A stretch of DNA of 64,000 nucleotides, taken from positions 1 to 64,000 of the forward strand of contig CBFGTM010000014.1 in NCBI GenBank assembly GCA_965652025.1. The letters are read 5' to 3'. This document shows, piece by piece, positions 8,933-16,484 of the stretch (position 1 is the first letter of the stretch; each line of letters opens with the position of its first letter). Source of the stretch: CAVVWJ01 sp965652025. Its GTDB lineage: Bacteria; Gemmatimonadota; Gemmatimonadetes; Gemmatimonadales; GWC2-71-9. The notes under the pieces were generated by a model that saw only the letters and a program-made list of their open reading frames with translations, did not search any database and had not been told where the DNA came from. The position numbers were made by a program, and so were the translations under genes.

Positions 8933-9466
8933 GTGGAAGAACGCGAGCTCATTGGCCGAGTCCTGGCAGGCGACCCAACCGCCGAGCGCGCCCTATATGA
9001 TGCCCATGTCGATCGGGTCTTCCGACTGGTGTATCGCATGGCGGGCGACCTCGATCGAGCCCAGGACTACACCCAGGAGACCTTCATCCGGGCGTTCAAT
9101 CGGTTGGCGGAATTCCGGTTCGAAGCGAAGCTTGCTACTTGGCTCGGCTCAATCGCGATTTCGGTCACCCTGAACGGGCTGAGGAAGGTGCGGCGACAGC
9201 ATGAACGCGAGGTGTCTCTGGATGATGGAATGCCGATTGGGGGGTTTTCCCGCCAGTCCGATCCGGATCTCAAGACTCGGCTCGCCCGGGCCGTTGAGGA
9301 CCTCCCCGAGGGCTATCGGGCCGTGTTCGTGATGCACGACGTCGAGGGATACACCCACGAGGAAATCGGCGCCTCGTTGGGGGTGCACCCGGGGACCTCC
9401 AAGGCCCAGCTCTTTCGGGCCCGGGCCCGGCTGCGCGAGGCGCTGGCCGACTTTGCGAAGGATTGA
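8933..9466 (+). CDS. ECF RNA polymerase sigma factor
   Basis: This 177-residue group-4 sigma factor has region 2 (about 5-75) with the core-binding and -10-melting segment QDYTQETFIRAF, and region 4 (about 115-170) with LPEGYRAVFVMHDVEGYTHEEIGASLGV, the helix-turn-helix that reads the -35 element. There is no sigma-1 or sigma-3, which is usual for ECF factors. It starts at GTG (8933). The next gene begins after three bases and encodes a single-pass membrane protein that is probably its anti-sigma partner, so release at the membrane would be the control step. The HEAT-repeat genes that follow are candidate co-regulated effectors. Confidence 0.95.
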   Translation: MEERELIGRVLAGDPTAERALYDAHVDRVFRLVYRMAGDLDRAQDYTQETFIRAFNRLAEFRFEAKLATWLGSIAISVTLNGLRKVRRQHEREVSLDDGMPIGGFSRQSDPDLKTRLARAVEDLPEGYRAVFVMHDVEGYTHEEIGASLGVHPGTSKAQLFRARARLREALADFAKD

Positions 9467-9469
9467 GCG

Positions 9470-10141
9470 ATGGACGACCGATTCGACGACCTGCTGCGGG
9501 ATGCTGCCCGCGAGTACAACGAGCCGCCGGAGACCCCACGGGAGGAAATGTGGGCGAGGATCGTGGCGGAGAGGGCGACGGAGAGGAAGGAGCAATCGGA
9601 GAAGTCTGCGGATGGAGTCATACCTATCCGACGTTTCCCCCATTTTCGACATTTCCGACCTTTTGCGCTCGCCGCAGGCATCGCCGCGCTGCTCGCAATT
9701 GGCATAGGCCTGGGTCGGCTGAGTATCCCGGCCCCCACGCCTACACCGGCGCCCGTTGCTGTGACCTCCGAGCCCCCGCGGGTCAACAGTGCCGCCTATC
9801 GGGTTGTCACGACAGAACACCTGAGCCAGTCGGAGGCGTTTCTGACTCTCTTCCGCGCCTCGCTCCGCCAGCCAGGGAACGAACGGCTGGCGTCCGCTAC
9901 CGCGCGGCAATTGCTGGCGACAAACCGCCTGCTGCTGGACTCTCCCGCGGCCTCGGATGCAAGGATGCGGCTTCTGCTCCAGGACTTGGAGCTGGTGCTG
10001 GCCGAGATCGCGCAGCTCTCCCCCCAACCCAGGTCGCGGGATCTCGAGCTCATTACTGAAGGATTGGAGCGGGGCGGCGTACTGACCCGGCTCAGGACCG
10101 CCGTGCCGGCTGGCGCGAGCGCAACTCAAGGAGCGTTGTAA
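9470..10141 (+). CDS. Single-pass membrane protein, probable anti-sigma partner
   Basis: This 223-residue protein has a cytoplasmic acidic N-terminus (MDDRFDDLLRDAAREYNEPPE), one transmembrane helix at about 68-88 (FALAAGIAALLAIGIGLGRL), a Pro/Thr linker and an extracytoplasmic helical domain. The topology and position directly behind an ECF sigma gene argue for an anti-sigma factor. It has no visible HxxxCxxC zinc motif, so it is not a classical ZAS protein. The unusual low-complexity IPIRRFPHFRHFRPF just before the membrane segment is strongly basic and aromatic. Its TAA shares its last base with the ATG of the following HEAT gene, a sign of coupling. Confidence 0.75.
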   Translation: MDDRFDDLLRDAAREYNEPPETPREEMWARIVAERATERKEQSEKSADGVIPIRRFPHFRHFRPFALAAGIAALLAIGIGLGRLSIPAPTPTPAPVAVTSEPPRVNSAAYRVVTTEHLSQSEAFLTLFRASLRQPGNERLASATARQLLATNRLLLDSPAASDARMRLLLQDLELVLAEIAQLSPQPRSRDLELITEGLERGGVLTRLRTAVPAGASATQGAL

Positions 10142-11607
10142 TGCACTACACGCAGGTCGGGCTCGCCCTCGCGACGATGGGGGCCCTGTGGGAATATCGT
10201 AGCCCGCTCATCGAGAGCGCGGTGCGGCCCGCGAGCATTGAGTGGGTAGCGGACTCCGCTGTCCCCTCAGTTCCGGCGCCTTGGCTGCAAGGAGATCCGG
10301 CAGACTCGCTCTATCGCATTGCCCGGGAGGCGCTCAGCCGTCGCGATTACCGGGAGGCGGCCAACCTCTTTGGCCAGATTCCGGTTCGATTTGCTCGGTC
10401 GGGTTACGCCGGAGACGCGCTTTACTGGCAGGCGTTCGCGCTCTATCGCCTGGGCGCAGACCAGGACCTCCGGCGTGCCCTCGAGGTATTGCGACGGCAG
10501 CGAAAGAAGTATCCGGCTGCTGCCACCCGCGGCGATGCGACGGCGCTCGAGAGCCGGGTCCAGGGCGAGCTGGCCCGCAGGGGTGACAGCCAGGCGGCGG
10601 AGGAGATTGCGCGGACCGTTGCAACGATTGCACCTCCGACTCCCCCGACTCCACCTACCCCACCGACGCCCCCCACACCGCCGACTCCGCCCACGCCTCC
10701 GACTCCGCCGACTGGGCGCTGTGAGGCTGCGGATGACGATGACATGAAGGTCGCGGCGCTGAACGCCCTGCAGCAGATGGACGAAGCCAAAGCCCGCCCC
10801 ATCCTGCAAAAGCTGCTGGCTCGGCGGGACCCCGCTTCGGCCTGCCTCAGGCGGAAGGCCGTCTTTCTGATTGCCCAGCATAACCGCCCCGGCACCGAAG
10901 ACATCCTCTTGGAGTCGGTTCGCTCCGATCCGGATATGGAGGTTCGTCGGCAGGCCGTATTCTGGCTCTCTCAGGTCGGGACCGACCGCGCGGTGAGCGC
11001 GCTCGACTCCATCCTGCGCTCGTCGCAGGACCCGGAGATCCAGGAGAAGGCGGTCTTTGCCCTCTCCCAGCAGGACAATCCGCGGGCCCAGGCGGCGTTG
11101 CGGGCCTATTCCGAGCGGGCTGATATCCCGGAGAACATCCGGGAGAAGGCGATCTTCTGGCTGGGGCAGCGCGGAGGCGCCGACAACGCGGCATTCCTGC
11201 GCAGTCTGTTCGGCAAGTTGAGGCACGACGAGCTGAAGAAGAAGGTGCTCTTCTCGCTGTCACAGATGGGAGGCAACGAGAACGGCCGCTGGCTCATGGC
11301 AGTAGCTCGGGATACGACGCAGACACTCGAGATGCGCAAACAGGCGCTGTTCTGGGCCGGCCAGGGCGGGGAAATCGCTATCACGGATCTGACCCGGCTG
11401 TACGACACCATGAACGACCGGGAGATGCGCGAGCAGCTGATCTTCGTCTATTCCCAGCGGGATGAGCCTCAGGCTCTGGATAAACTCATCCAGATCGCCA
11501 AGAGGGACTCCAACCCTGAGCTGCGCAAGCGAGCCCTGTTCTGGCTCGGGCAGTCGGACGACTCCCGGGCGGTCCAGGCCATCCAGGACATCATCGATCA
11601 GCCCTGA
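10141..11607 (+). CDS. Exported HEAT-repeat protein with a Pro-Pro-Thr linker
   Basis: The 488 residues comprise an N-terminal hydrophobic segment, a tetratricopeptide/Tol-Pal-like helical region (about 55-160: YRIAREALSRRDYREAANLFGQIP), nine exact Pro-Pro-Thr repeats (165-191), and then HEAT/PBS-lyase-type repeats of about 30-38 residues to the C-terminus. The helical repeats carry a regular (R/K)xxA(V/L)FxLSQ signature, about nine copies. Such alpha-solenoids act as protein-binding scaffolds. The start overlaps the previous stop (TAATG), so it belongs to the sigma/anti-sigma operon. A related but shorter protein follows eight bases after its stop. Confidence 0.85.
   Translation: MHYTQVGLALATMGALWEYRSPLIESAVRPASIEWVADSAVPSVPAPWLQGDPADSLYRIAREALSRRDYREAANLFGQIPVRFARSGYAGDALYWQAFALYRLGADQDLRRALEVLRRQRKKYPAAATRGDATALESRVQGELARRGDSQAAEEIARTVATIAPPTPPTPPTPPTPPTPPTPPTPPTPPTGRCEAADDDDMKVAALNALQQMDEAKARPILQKLLARRDPASACLRRKAVFLIAQHNRPGTEDILLESVRSDPDMEVRRQAVFWLSQVGTDRAVSALDSILRSSQDPEIQEKAVFALSQQDNPRAQAALRAYSERADIPENIREKAIFWLGQRGGADNAAFLRSLFGKLRHDELKKKVLFSLSQMGGNENGRWLMAVARDTTQTLEMRKQALFWAGQGGEIAITDLTRLYDTMNDREMREQLIFVYSQRDEPQALDKLIQIAKRDSNPELRKRALFWLGQSDDSRAVQAIQDIIDQP
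10633..10713 (+). repeat. In-gene (Pro-Pro-Thr)9 tract
   Basis: This 81-base stretch encodes nine consecutive Pro-Pro-Thr units. Synonymous codons vary (cct/ccg/ccc/cca and act/acc/acg/aca), so the amino-acid pattern is better conserved than the DNA. It joins the TPR-like and HEAT halves of the protein. Confidence 0.9.
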
Positions 11608-11614
11608 GTCTCCC

Positions 11615-12355
11615 ATGCGCGCAACGCTACTGGTCGGCTTGACCACTCTAGTCTGCTCCCAGCTCTCCGGACAAACGCTGGAGCAGCGGCTGGAGGCCGC
11701 ATCCGACGGCACAGTGCATCTGAGCTTCGCCGCCCGGCCGGGCGTGTGCGGGAGTGGGGCTGGTAACATCAACATCAGGGAAGCCACCGACGAATGGGAG
11801 ACTGACTGCGAGCACCAGCCGGTACGGGTATCGCTGGAGCTGGCGGGTGGACGGGTCATCGCACTTCGAACCTACGTGGGCGGGCGCTGGCGCACTGGCG
11901 GCAAGGCCGCCGATCTGGGCACGGTTCGGCCGCAGGACGCGGCGAGATACCTGCTGGATCTGGCCTCCCGACCAAGTGACCTCGATGGAGACCCCGTGCT
12001 TCCCGCAACTCTCGCCGACAGTGTCGTCGTCTGGCCTGCGTTACTCCGGATTGCTCGCACCGACCGGCTGCCGGAGGAGCGGCGCCGGACTGCGGTGTTC
12101 TGGCTGAGCCAGGCAGCGGGAGACGCCGCAGCCCGCGCGCTCGACTCCATAGTTGTAGATGAGCGGGGCGACCGCGAGGTGCGGAAACAAGCGGTCTTCG
12201 CTCTGTCGCAGCGGTCCGGAAACGAAGGAGTTCCCGCGCTCATCCGAATCGCCCGCAGCAACACCGACCCCGAGCTTCGCAAGACCGCCCTCTTTTGGTT
12301 GGGCCAAAGTAACGACCCCAGAGCTATAGACCTGTTCGAGCAGATTCTCCGCTAA
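11615..12355 (+). CDS. Exported HEAT-repeat protein, paralogue of the upstream gene
   Basis: The chosen start is the ATG at 11615, eight bases after the previous stop. It gives a signal peptide (MRATLLVGLTTLVCSQLSGQ) and a 246-residue protein. A reading further upstream only overlaps the previous gene. The first half is a beta-rich domain with Cys pairs (GVCGSGAGN, WETDCEHQPVRVSLEL); the second half has about four HEAT repeats with the same AVFWLSQ, AVFALSQ and ALFWLGQ signature as its neighbour. After the TAA at 12353 the same frame stays open for 42 codons encoding a Gly-rich linker and a membrane helix (see the next entry). The protein may therefore be a truncated form of a membrane-anchored one. 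Confidence 0.8.
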   Translation: MRATLLVGLTTLVCSQLSGQTLEQRLEAASDGTVHLSFAARPGVCGSGAGNINIREATDEWETDCEHQPVRVSLELAGGRVIALRTYVGGRWRTGGKAADLGTVRPQDAARYLLDLASRPSDLDGDPVLPATLADSVVVWPALLRIARTDRLPEERRRTAVFWLSQAAGDAAARALDSIVVDERGDREVRKQAVFALSQRSGNEGVPALIRIARSNTDPELRKTALFWLGQSNDPRAIDLFEQILR

Positions 12356-12484
12356 TCGAGGGGCGGACGGGGAGCCGCACCTCTTGACGGCGGGGGAACT
12401 GCGGCGCCCATCGTCGGCCTCGCCCTGGCAGGCGTGGCAGTCCTGGCTCTCGCCGTAAACCGCTATCACAAGTCCGCGGCGTGA
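12356..12484 (+). other. In-frame continuation beyond the HEAT gene stop: linker, membrane helix, basic tail
   Basis: Reading on in the same frame after TAA (12353-12355) gives 42 codons to TGA (12482-12484): a Gly/Arg-rich stretch, DGGGTAAPIVGLALAGVA and VLALAVNRYHKSAA. That is a linker, one hydrophobic helix of about 20 residues and a short basic tail, the layout of a C-terminal membrane anchor. Codon choice is GC3-rich as in real genes, and no ATG, GTG or TTG precedes the helix in this frame. The simplest readings are a nonsense mutation, a sequence error, or stop-codon read-through. Confidence 0.5.
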
Positions 12485-12503
12485 GCGCCATTACCTTTCG
12501 GCC

Positions 12504-13580
12504 ATGCACGCCATGGTTCGTCTGGGAAGCTGGGTCTCTGGAGTACTGCTGGCAGCCTGTGGATCCTCGAGTCCACCGGCTACTGTCGTGGAGCTCGCCC
12601 TGTCGGGGGATACGGTCCTCGCGCCATACGGCGAAGTCTCCGAAGCTGCCTGGCTGGGCGGCGAGCGCTGGGCCGTACTGGCCGTAGCCGATGAGTTAGT
12701 CGGTATCGTCGATTTTAGCCGACGAACTGCTGCCCCCCTGGTACGCCGAGGCTCACCCGACCTGCGGAACCCCTCCAATCTCTTTGTGGCGGAAGACACT
12801 CTCCATGTTGGGGATTGGGGGCTGCGTCGGCTGGGCCTATGGCTACCTTCCGGCCGTCTGGCCCGAGTCATTCCGGCGCCGAGAGTTACCCGGGGCACTC
12901 TTCCGCGAGCTCGGGACGGTGCGGGCAACTTCTATTTGGACCTCTACCCTATGCCCGGTCCCGACGGCAGCGGCAATCGCGACTCCGCGGCATTGGTTCG
13001 TACCGATCCTGCTTTGACCCGGGCCGACACCATTGCCCGGCTGGCTCCGCTCGATATCGCCGAGGTCGTCGGCGAGGCCGGACGGCGGTTCGAGCGCCGG
13101 GTATTCAGTGGAGTGGATCGGTGGGGAGTACTTCCCGACGGCTGGGTCTGGGTCGCAAGAGTGTACGAGAACCGGGTGGACTGGCGCTCGCCGGAGGGAA
13201 AATGGGTGCGAGGTGAGCCGCTGCCCGATCGAGTCCTGGAGGTGACCCGGTATGACAGGGAGCTGTTCCTGCGCCGATTTCCACCCGAGCTGCGTCGCAC
13301 CGCGCAGGAACTGCCCTTCGCCGTGGTGAAGCCGCCTTTCGAAGCTGGATTTACCAGCCCTTCGGGCGAGGTCTGGCTGGAGAAGAGCCGCGCCCCAGCT
13401 GATTCTACTCGCAGCTACCACATTGTGGACCGCCAGGGCAGGTTAGTGCGGGACGTCAGGGTGCGAGGTCAGGGCCGGATCACCGCGCTGAGTGAAACTA
13501 GTGCGCTCCTGGCGGAGCCGGTCCCCGATGGAACCCGGTTCATCAGTATCACCGTTCCGACCACAATCGCCAGGCCATAG
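12504..13580 (+). CDS. Beta-propeller-like lipoprotein A (tandem pair)
   Basis: This 358-residue protein has a lipobox (VLLAACGSS; anchor Cys about 19). The ATG at 12513 would shorten it by three residues. The mature protein is rich in short beta strands with repeated xxxGxxWAVL, LPDGWVWVARV and SPSGEVWLEKS elements, as in six-bladed propellers of the NHL/SMP-30 kind. Shared blocks with the next gene, such as LPDGxxWVARxxxNRVDWRxPxGxWxRGE, PFAxxKPPFE and PSGEVWL, show the two arose by tandem duplication. It is likely a periplasm-facing outer-membrane lipoprotein. Ligand and role are unknown. Confidence 0.8.
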   Translation: MHAMVRLGSWVSGVLLAACGSSSPPATVVELALSGDTVLAPYGEVSEAAWLGGERWAVLAVADELVGIVDFSRRTAAPLVRRGSPDLRNPSNLFVAEDTLHVGDWGLRRLGLWLPSGRLARVIPAPRVTRGTLPRARDGAGNFYLDLYPMPGPDGSGNRDSAALVRTDPALTRADTIARLAPLDIAEVVGEAGRRFERRVFSGVDRWGVLPDGWVWVARVYENRVDWRSPEGKWVRGEPLPDRVLEVTRYDRELFLRRFPPELRRTAQELPFAVVKPPFEAGFTSPSGEVWLEKSRAPADSTRSYHIVDRQGRLVRDVRVRGQGRITALSETSALLAEPVPDGTRFISITVPTTIARP

Positions 13581-13589
13581 GACCTTTCG

Positions 13590-14690
13590 ATGAAGGTGAT
13601 CCAGTTTGTCGTTCTCTTCGGTATTGCCAGTGTGGGGTGCCACTCCGCGGAGAGTCAGAGCGCCTTGAGGCCGGAAGCGCGACTGCCGGGCAGCTTCGGA
13701 GCACTCAGCAATGTGGTGGAGCTGAGTGATGGGAGGGTGATCTTTGCCGACACCAAGGGGAAACTCTTCGTCCGGGGCGACTTCAAGTCCGGACGGGTCG
13801 ATACCCTCGGCAATCGAGTAGACTCGGTGACCACCAGCAGCGCGGCGGGGCAATACAAGTTCCCGGGGTGGGTGGCCCACTTGGCCGGAGATACCGTAGC
13901 GCTGGTTGACTTCAGCGCGCTCCGGACCACCCTCTGGAACGAGGCGGGGCAGCCCTTGAAAGTGCTGCCGATCCAGCAAGTCTCGGGGCACACTCCGGTG
14001 TTGCTGTACGACACCCTCGGTCACGGGTACAAGGTTGATTATCAGGCGGTGCTGGGAGGCGGAGAGCCCGGGCGCGCCCTGCGGCCCGATAGCATCCCGG
14101 TACTGCGGCTGACCCTGTCAGGCAAATCAGTCGATACAGTGGCTCAGTTGTCCTCACCCGAGTATGGCGATGCCATCTTTGGGGAGGAAGTTCAGCAGGC
14201 TGCCAAGGTCTTTGCGCCCAACGATTTCTTCGGTGTGCTCCCGGATGGAACAGCCTGGGTAGCCCGGGCCCGGCTGAACCGGGTGGATTGGCGTGCGCCG
14301 AACGGAACCTGGATCCGAGGGGAGACGCGGTCCTATACCAGAGTACCGGTCACGGATGCCGACAAGGAGCGGGTACTAGCCCAGGTCCGCCTGCAGGGGA
14401 AGCAGTTCGGGATGCCGCAGGACCTTCGTGTCGTCTATCCCTTCGCCGAAACGAAGCCGCCGTTCGAGCACGCAGTTGGCAGACCGTCCGGTGAAGTCTG
14501 GCTTCAGCGGCCACGCACCTCGGACACTGCACCGCTTACTTACGACGTCTGGAATCGAAAAGGAAAGTGGACTCGTGAGGTTACGCTGCCTGCTGGTGCC
14601 ACCCTGGCCGGTTTTGGTGCGAATGGTGTCCTTTATGCCGCTATGAAGAATGCGGATGAGACTCGCACGATAGGACGATTTCGGCTGTAG
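13590..14690 (+). CDS. Beta-propeller-like lipoprotein B (tandem pair)
   Basis: This is a 366-residue paralogue of the preceding lipoprotein, starting nine bases after its stop. Its signal (MKVIQFVVLFGIASVGC) ends in a lipobox with Cys17. It shares the LPDG..WVARARLNRVDWRAPNG block near residue 215 and the PFAETKPPFEHAVGRPSGEVWLQRP block near 285. Between them lie strand-rich repeats with LSDGRVIFADTKGKLFV, again propeller-like. The two genes are probably co-transcribed. No enzyme motif is visible. Binding of a surface ligand is possible but is only inference. Confidence 0.8.
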   Translation: MKVIQFVVLFGIASVGCHSAESQSALRPEARLPGSFGALSNVVELSDGRVIFADTKGKLFVRGDFKSGRVDTLGNRVDSVTTSSAAGQYKFPGWVAHLAGDTVALVDFSALRTTLWNEAGQPLKVLPIQQVSGHTPVLLYDTLGHGYKVDYQAVLGGGEPGRALRPDSIPVLRLTLSGKSVDTVAQLSSPEYGDAIFGEEVQQAAKVFAPNDFFGVLPDGTAWVARARLNRVDWRAPNGTWIRGETRSYTRVPVTDADKERVLAQVRLQGKQFGMPQDLRVVYPFAETKPPFEHAVGRPSGEVWLQRPRTSDTAPLTYDVWNRKGKWTREVTLPAGATLAGFGANGVLYAAMKNADETRTIGRFRL

Positions 14691-14699
14691 CTGAAGGGC

Positions 14700-15437
14700 T
14701 CAGGACGACCTGGAGTCGTCGAGACTCGCGACCCGCGCATCGCGAGGAACTACTTCCAACCGGTCGGTTTCCCTGCGGTTTTGACGCTGGCCCTGCTCGT
14801 ACCACCTCCGGGTGATCTCGCCAGCGAGCTCGCGATTGCCCAACCCGAATGCCAGACCCACTGCTAACGCTGCCGCTCCTAGAATAAGGGTGAATGCCGC
14901 GGTTACGATCTCTTCCGCCACCCCGACCTGCTGCAGCGCCATGAACAGCGCGATCACGATGACCGCACCCTTGGCCAGCTTGGCGACTGTGGGCACACCT
15001 GAGAGGCTGCCCGCGGAGGCGACGATCAGTCCGCGAACGAACTCGCCCACGATGATGCCCAGAATGACAATGACGATGGCGGCAATCAGGGTGGGAATAA
15101 ACGCGAGCATGGCGCCGAACATCTCGTTGATGCTCTCGAGGCCCAGCGCCGTACTGGCCAGCAGAATCACCACCAGCATTACCAGCCAGAAGATCAACTT
15201 GGCCAGAGCCCGTACCGGATCGAGCCGCGAGCCGGTCCGCCCGACGACTTCGTCCAGCCCGCCGACGCTAGCCACCCGATTGAAGTTCAGCCGCTTGAGG
15301 GTCTCGTCGGCCCAGTGCTGGACCTGGCGGGCCAGGAAATACCCGGTGAGCAGGATGACCGCCGCGCCAACCAGTGCCGGCACCACACTGCCGATCTGTT
15401 CGGCTCCGATGAGAATCCGCTGCCAAAGCTCCGTCAC
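14700..15437 (-). CDS. Small mechanosensitive-channel-like membrane protein
   Basis: This 245-residue protein has four to five membrane helices: about 17-38, 75-98, 103-130 and 155-195. The pattern GxxVPALVGAAVILLTGYFLARQVQ followed by VLLASTALGLESI...LAFIPTLIAAIVIVILGIIVGEFVRG matches the conserved TM-helix repeat family (PF05552, CmpX-like) related to MscS channels. It lacks the MscS beta domain. It probably acts in the inner membrane in osmotic or envelope homeostasis. The start codon overlaps the stop of the upstream alcohol dehydrogenase by four bases, so the two are coupled. It converges with the lipoprotein pair. Confidence 0.8.
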   Translation of the reverse strand: MTELWQRILIGAEQIGSVVPALVGAAVILLTGYFLARQVQHWADETLKRLNFNRVASVGGLDEVVGRTGSRLDPVRALAKLIFWLVMLVVILLASTALGLESINEMFGAMLAFIPTLIAAIVIVILGIIVGEFVRGLIVASAGSLSGVPTVAKLAKGAVIVIALFMALQQVGVAEEIVTAAFTLILGAAALAVGLAFGLGNRELAGEITRRWYEQGQRQNRRETDRLEVVPRDARVASLDDSRSS

Positions 15438-16471
15438 GCTGTAACCTCGATGACGAGTTTTCCGACCTGTTCACCTCGAGCCAGCCGCTCGATCGCGTCG
15501 AACGCTTGATTCCAGGGGACCACCCGATCGACCACCGGCCAGAGCTTCCCTTCGCCGGCAAGCCGGACGATCTCGGCGTATTCCCGGCGATTTCCCAGCG
15601 TCGACCCCAGGAGGGACCACTGATGCCAGAACAGCCGCCGGAGATCCAGGGAAACCTTGGGCCCCGTCGTCGCCCCGCAGATCAGGAGTCGGCCCCCTCG
15701 CCGGAGCGCCCGGAGCGACTGCCGCCAGCTCTGCTCTCCGTTGCTGTCCACGATCGCGTCCGCGCCCATTCCGCCGGTGAGCTTCCTGGTTTCGGCAGCC
15801 ACGTCGTCCCGCTGGTGGTTGAGCGCGACGTCGGCGCCGAGTGACCGGGCCACCTCCAGCTTGGCGTCGGTTCCGCTGGTGACAATCGTCCGGGCGCCGA
15901 GGTGGCGGGCTACTTGGAGGGCCGCCATCGAGACCCCTCCCCCGATGCCCCAGATCAGGACCGTCTCCCCGGCCCGGACCTGGCCCCGTGTCGTCAGCAT
16001 TCGCCAGGCCGTGAGCGTCGCCAGCGAAAACGCGGCTGCCTGGGGCCAGGGCATGGGGTCGGGTACCCGTGCCAGATTGTCAGCCGGCAGCACCAGGTAC
16101 TCCCTGGCTGTTCCAGACCGGTGCTCCCCGAGGACCTGAAGACTTCCGCAGAGCGAATCCTCGCCTTGCAAGCACCATGGACAAGTGCGGCAGGAGAGAG
16201 TGGGGTTGATCATCACCCGGTCACCCGGCTTCAGTCCCGTCACCGAGGCACCGACTTCGACCACGGTTCCGGCTCCATCGCAGCCTACCACGTGGGGAAA
16301 GCTGTAGTTGGCCCCGGGGAGCCCTTCGGCAACGAACAGGTCGAGCCGGTTGAGGGCCATGGCGCGAACGCGGACGAGCACGTCACTAGGCGTTTCGATG
16401 ACTGGCTCCGGCAACTCCTGTACCTGGAGGTGCTCGCGGCCACCCACCGCCGTCAGGGTCAACGCCTTCAC
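15434..16471 (-). CDS. Zinc-type alcohol dehydrogenase family protein
   Basis: A GTG start at 16471 gives 345 residues beginning (M)KALTLTAVGGREHLQ. An upstream ATG in frame would overlap the preceding gene by about 155 bases and adds no recognisable sequence. Features are the medium-chain fold, the HVVGCDGAG strand, four structural-zinc cysteines in CRTCPWCLQGEDSLC, and an NAD(P)-binding site reading GIGGGVSMAALQVA. It should oxidise or reduce an alcohol, aldehyde or enone. The loop that often carries the catalytic Cys reads ALNRLDLFVAEGLPG, without that Cys, so it may be a quinone-oxidoreductase-like member. It begins 13 bases after the upstream gene. Confidence 0.88.
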   Translation of the reverse strand: MKALTLTAVGGREHLQVQELPEPVIETPSDVLVRVRAMALNRLDLFVAEGLPGANYSFPHVVGCDGAGTVVEVGASVTGLKPGDRVMINPTLSCRTCPWCLQGEDSLCGSLQVLGEHRSGTAREYLVLPADNLARVPDPMPWPQAAAFSLATLTAWRMLTTRGQVRAGETVLIWGIGGGVSMAALQVARHLGARTIVTSGTDAKLEVARSLGADVALNHQRDDVAAETRKLTGGMGADAIVDSNGEQSWRQSLRALRRGGRLLICGATTGPKVSLDLRRLFWHQWSLLGSTLGNRREYAEIVRLAGEGKLWPVVDRVVPWNQAFDAIERLARGEQVGKLVIEVTA

Positions 16472-16484
16472 GTTGTCACTGGGG

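Noticed and set aside
10633..10713. Possible CRISPR or VNTR locus
   Set aside because: The triplet repeat is in frame within a gene and codes for Pro-Pro-Thr; there are no spacers or cas genes.
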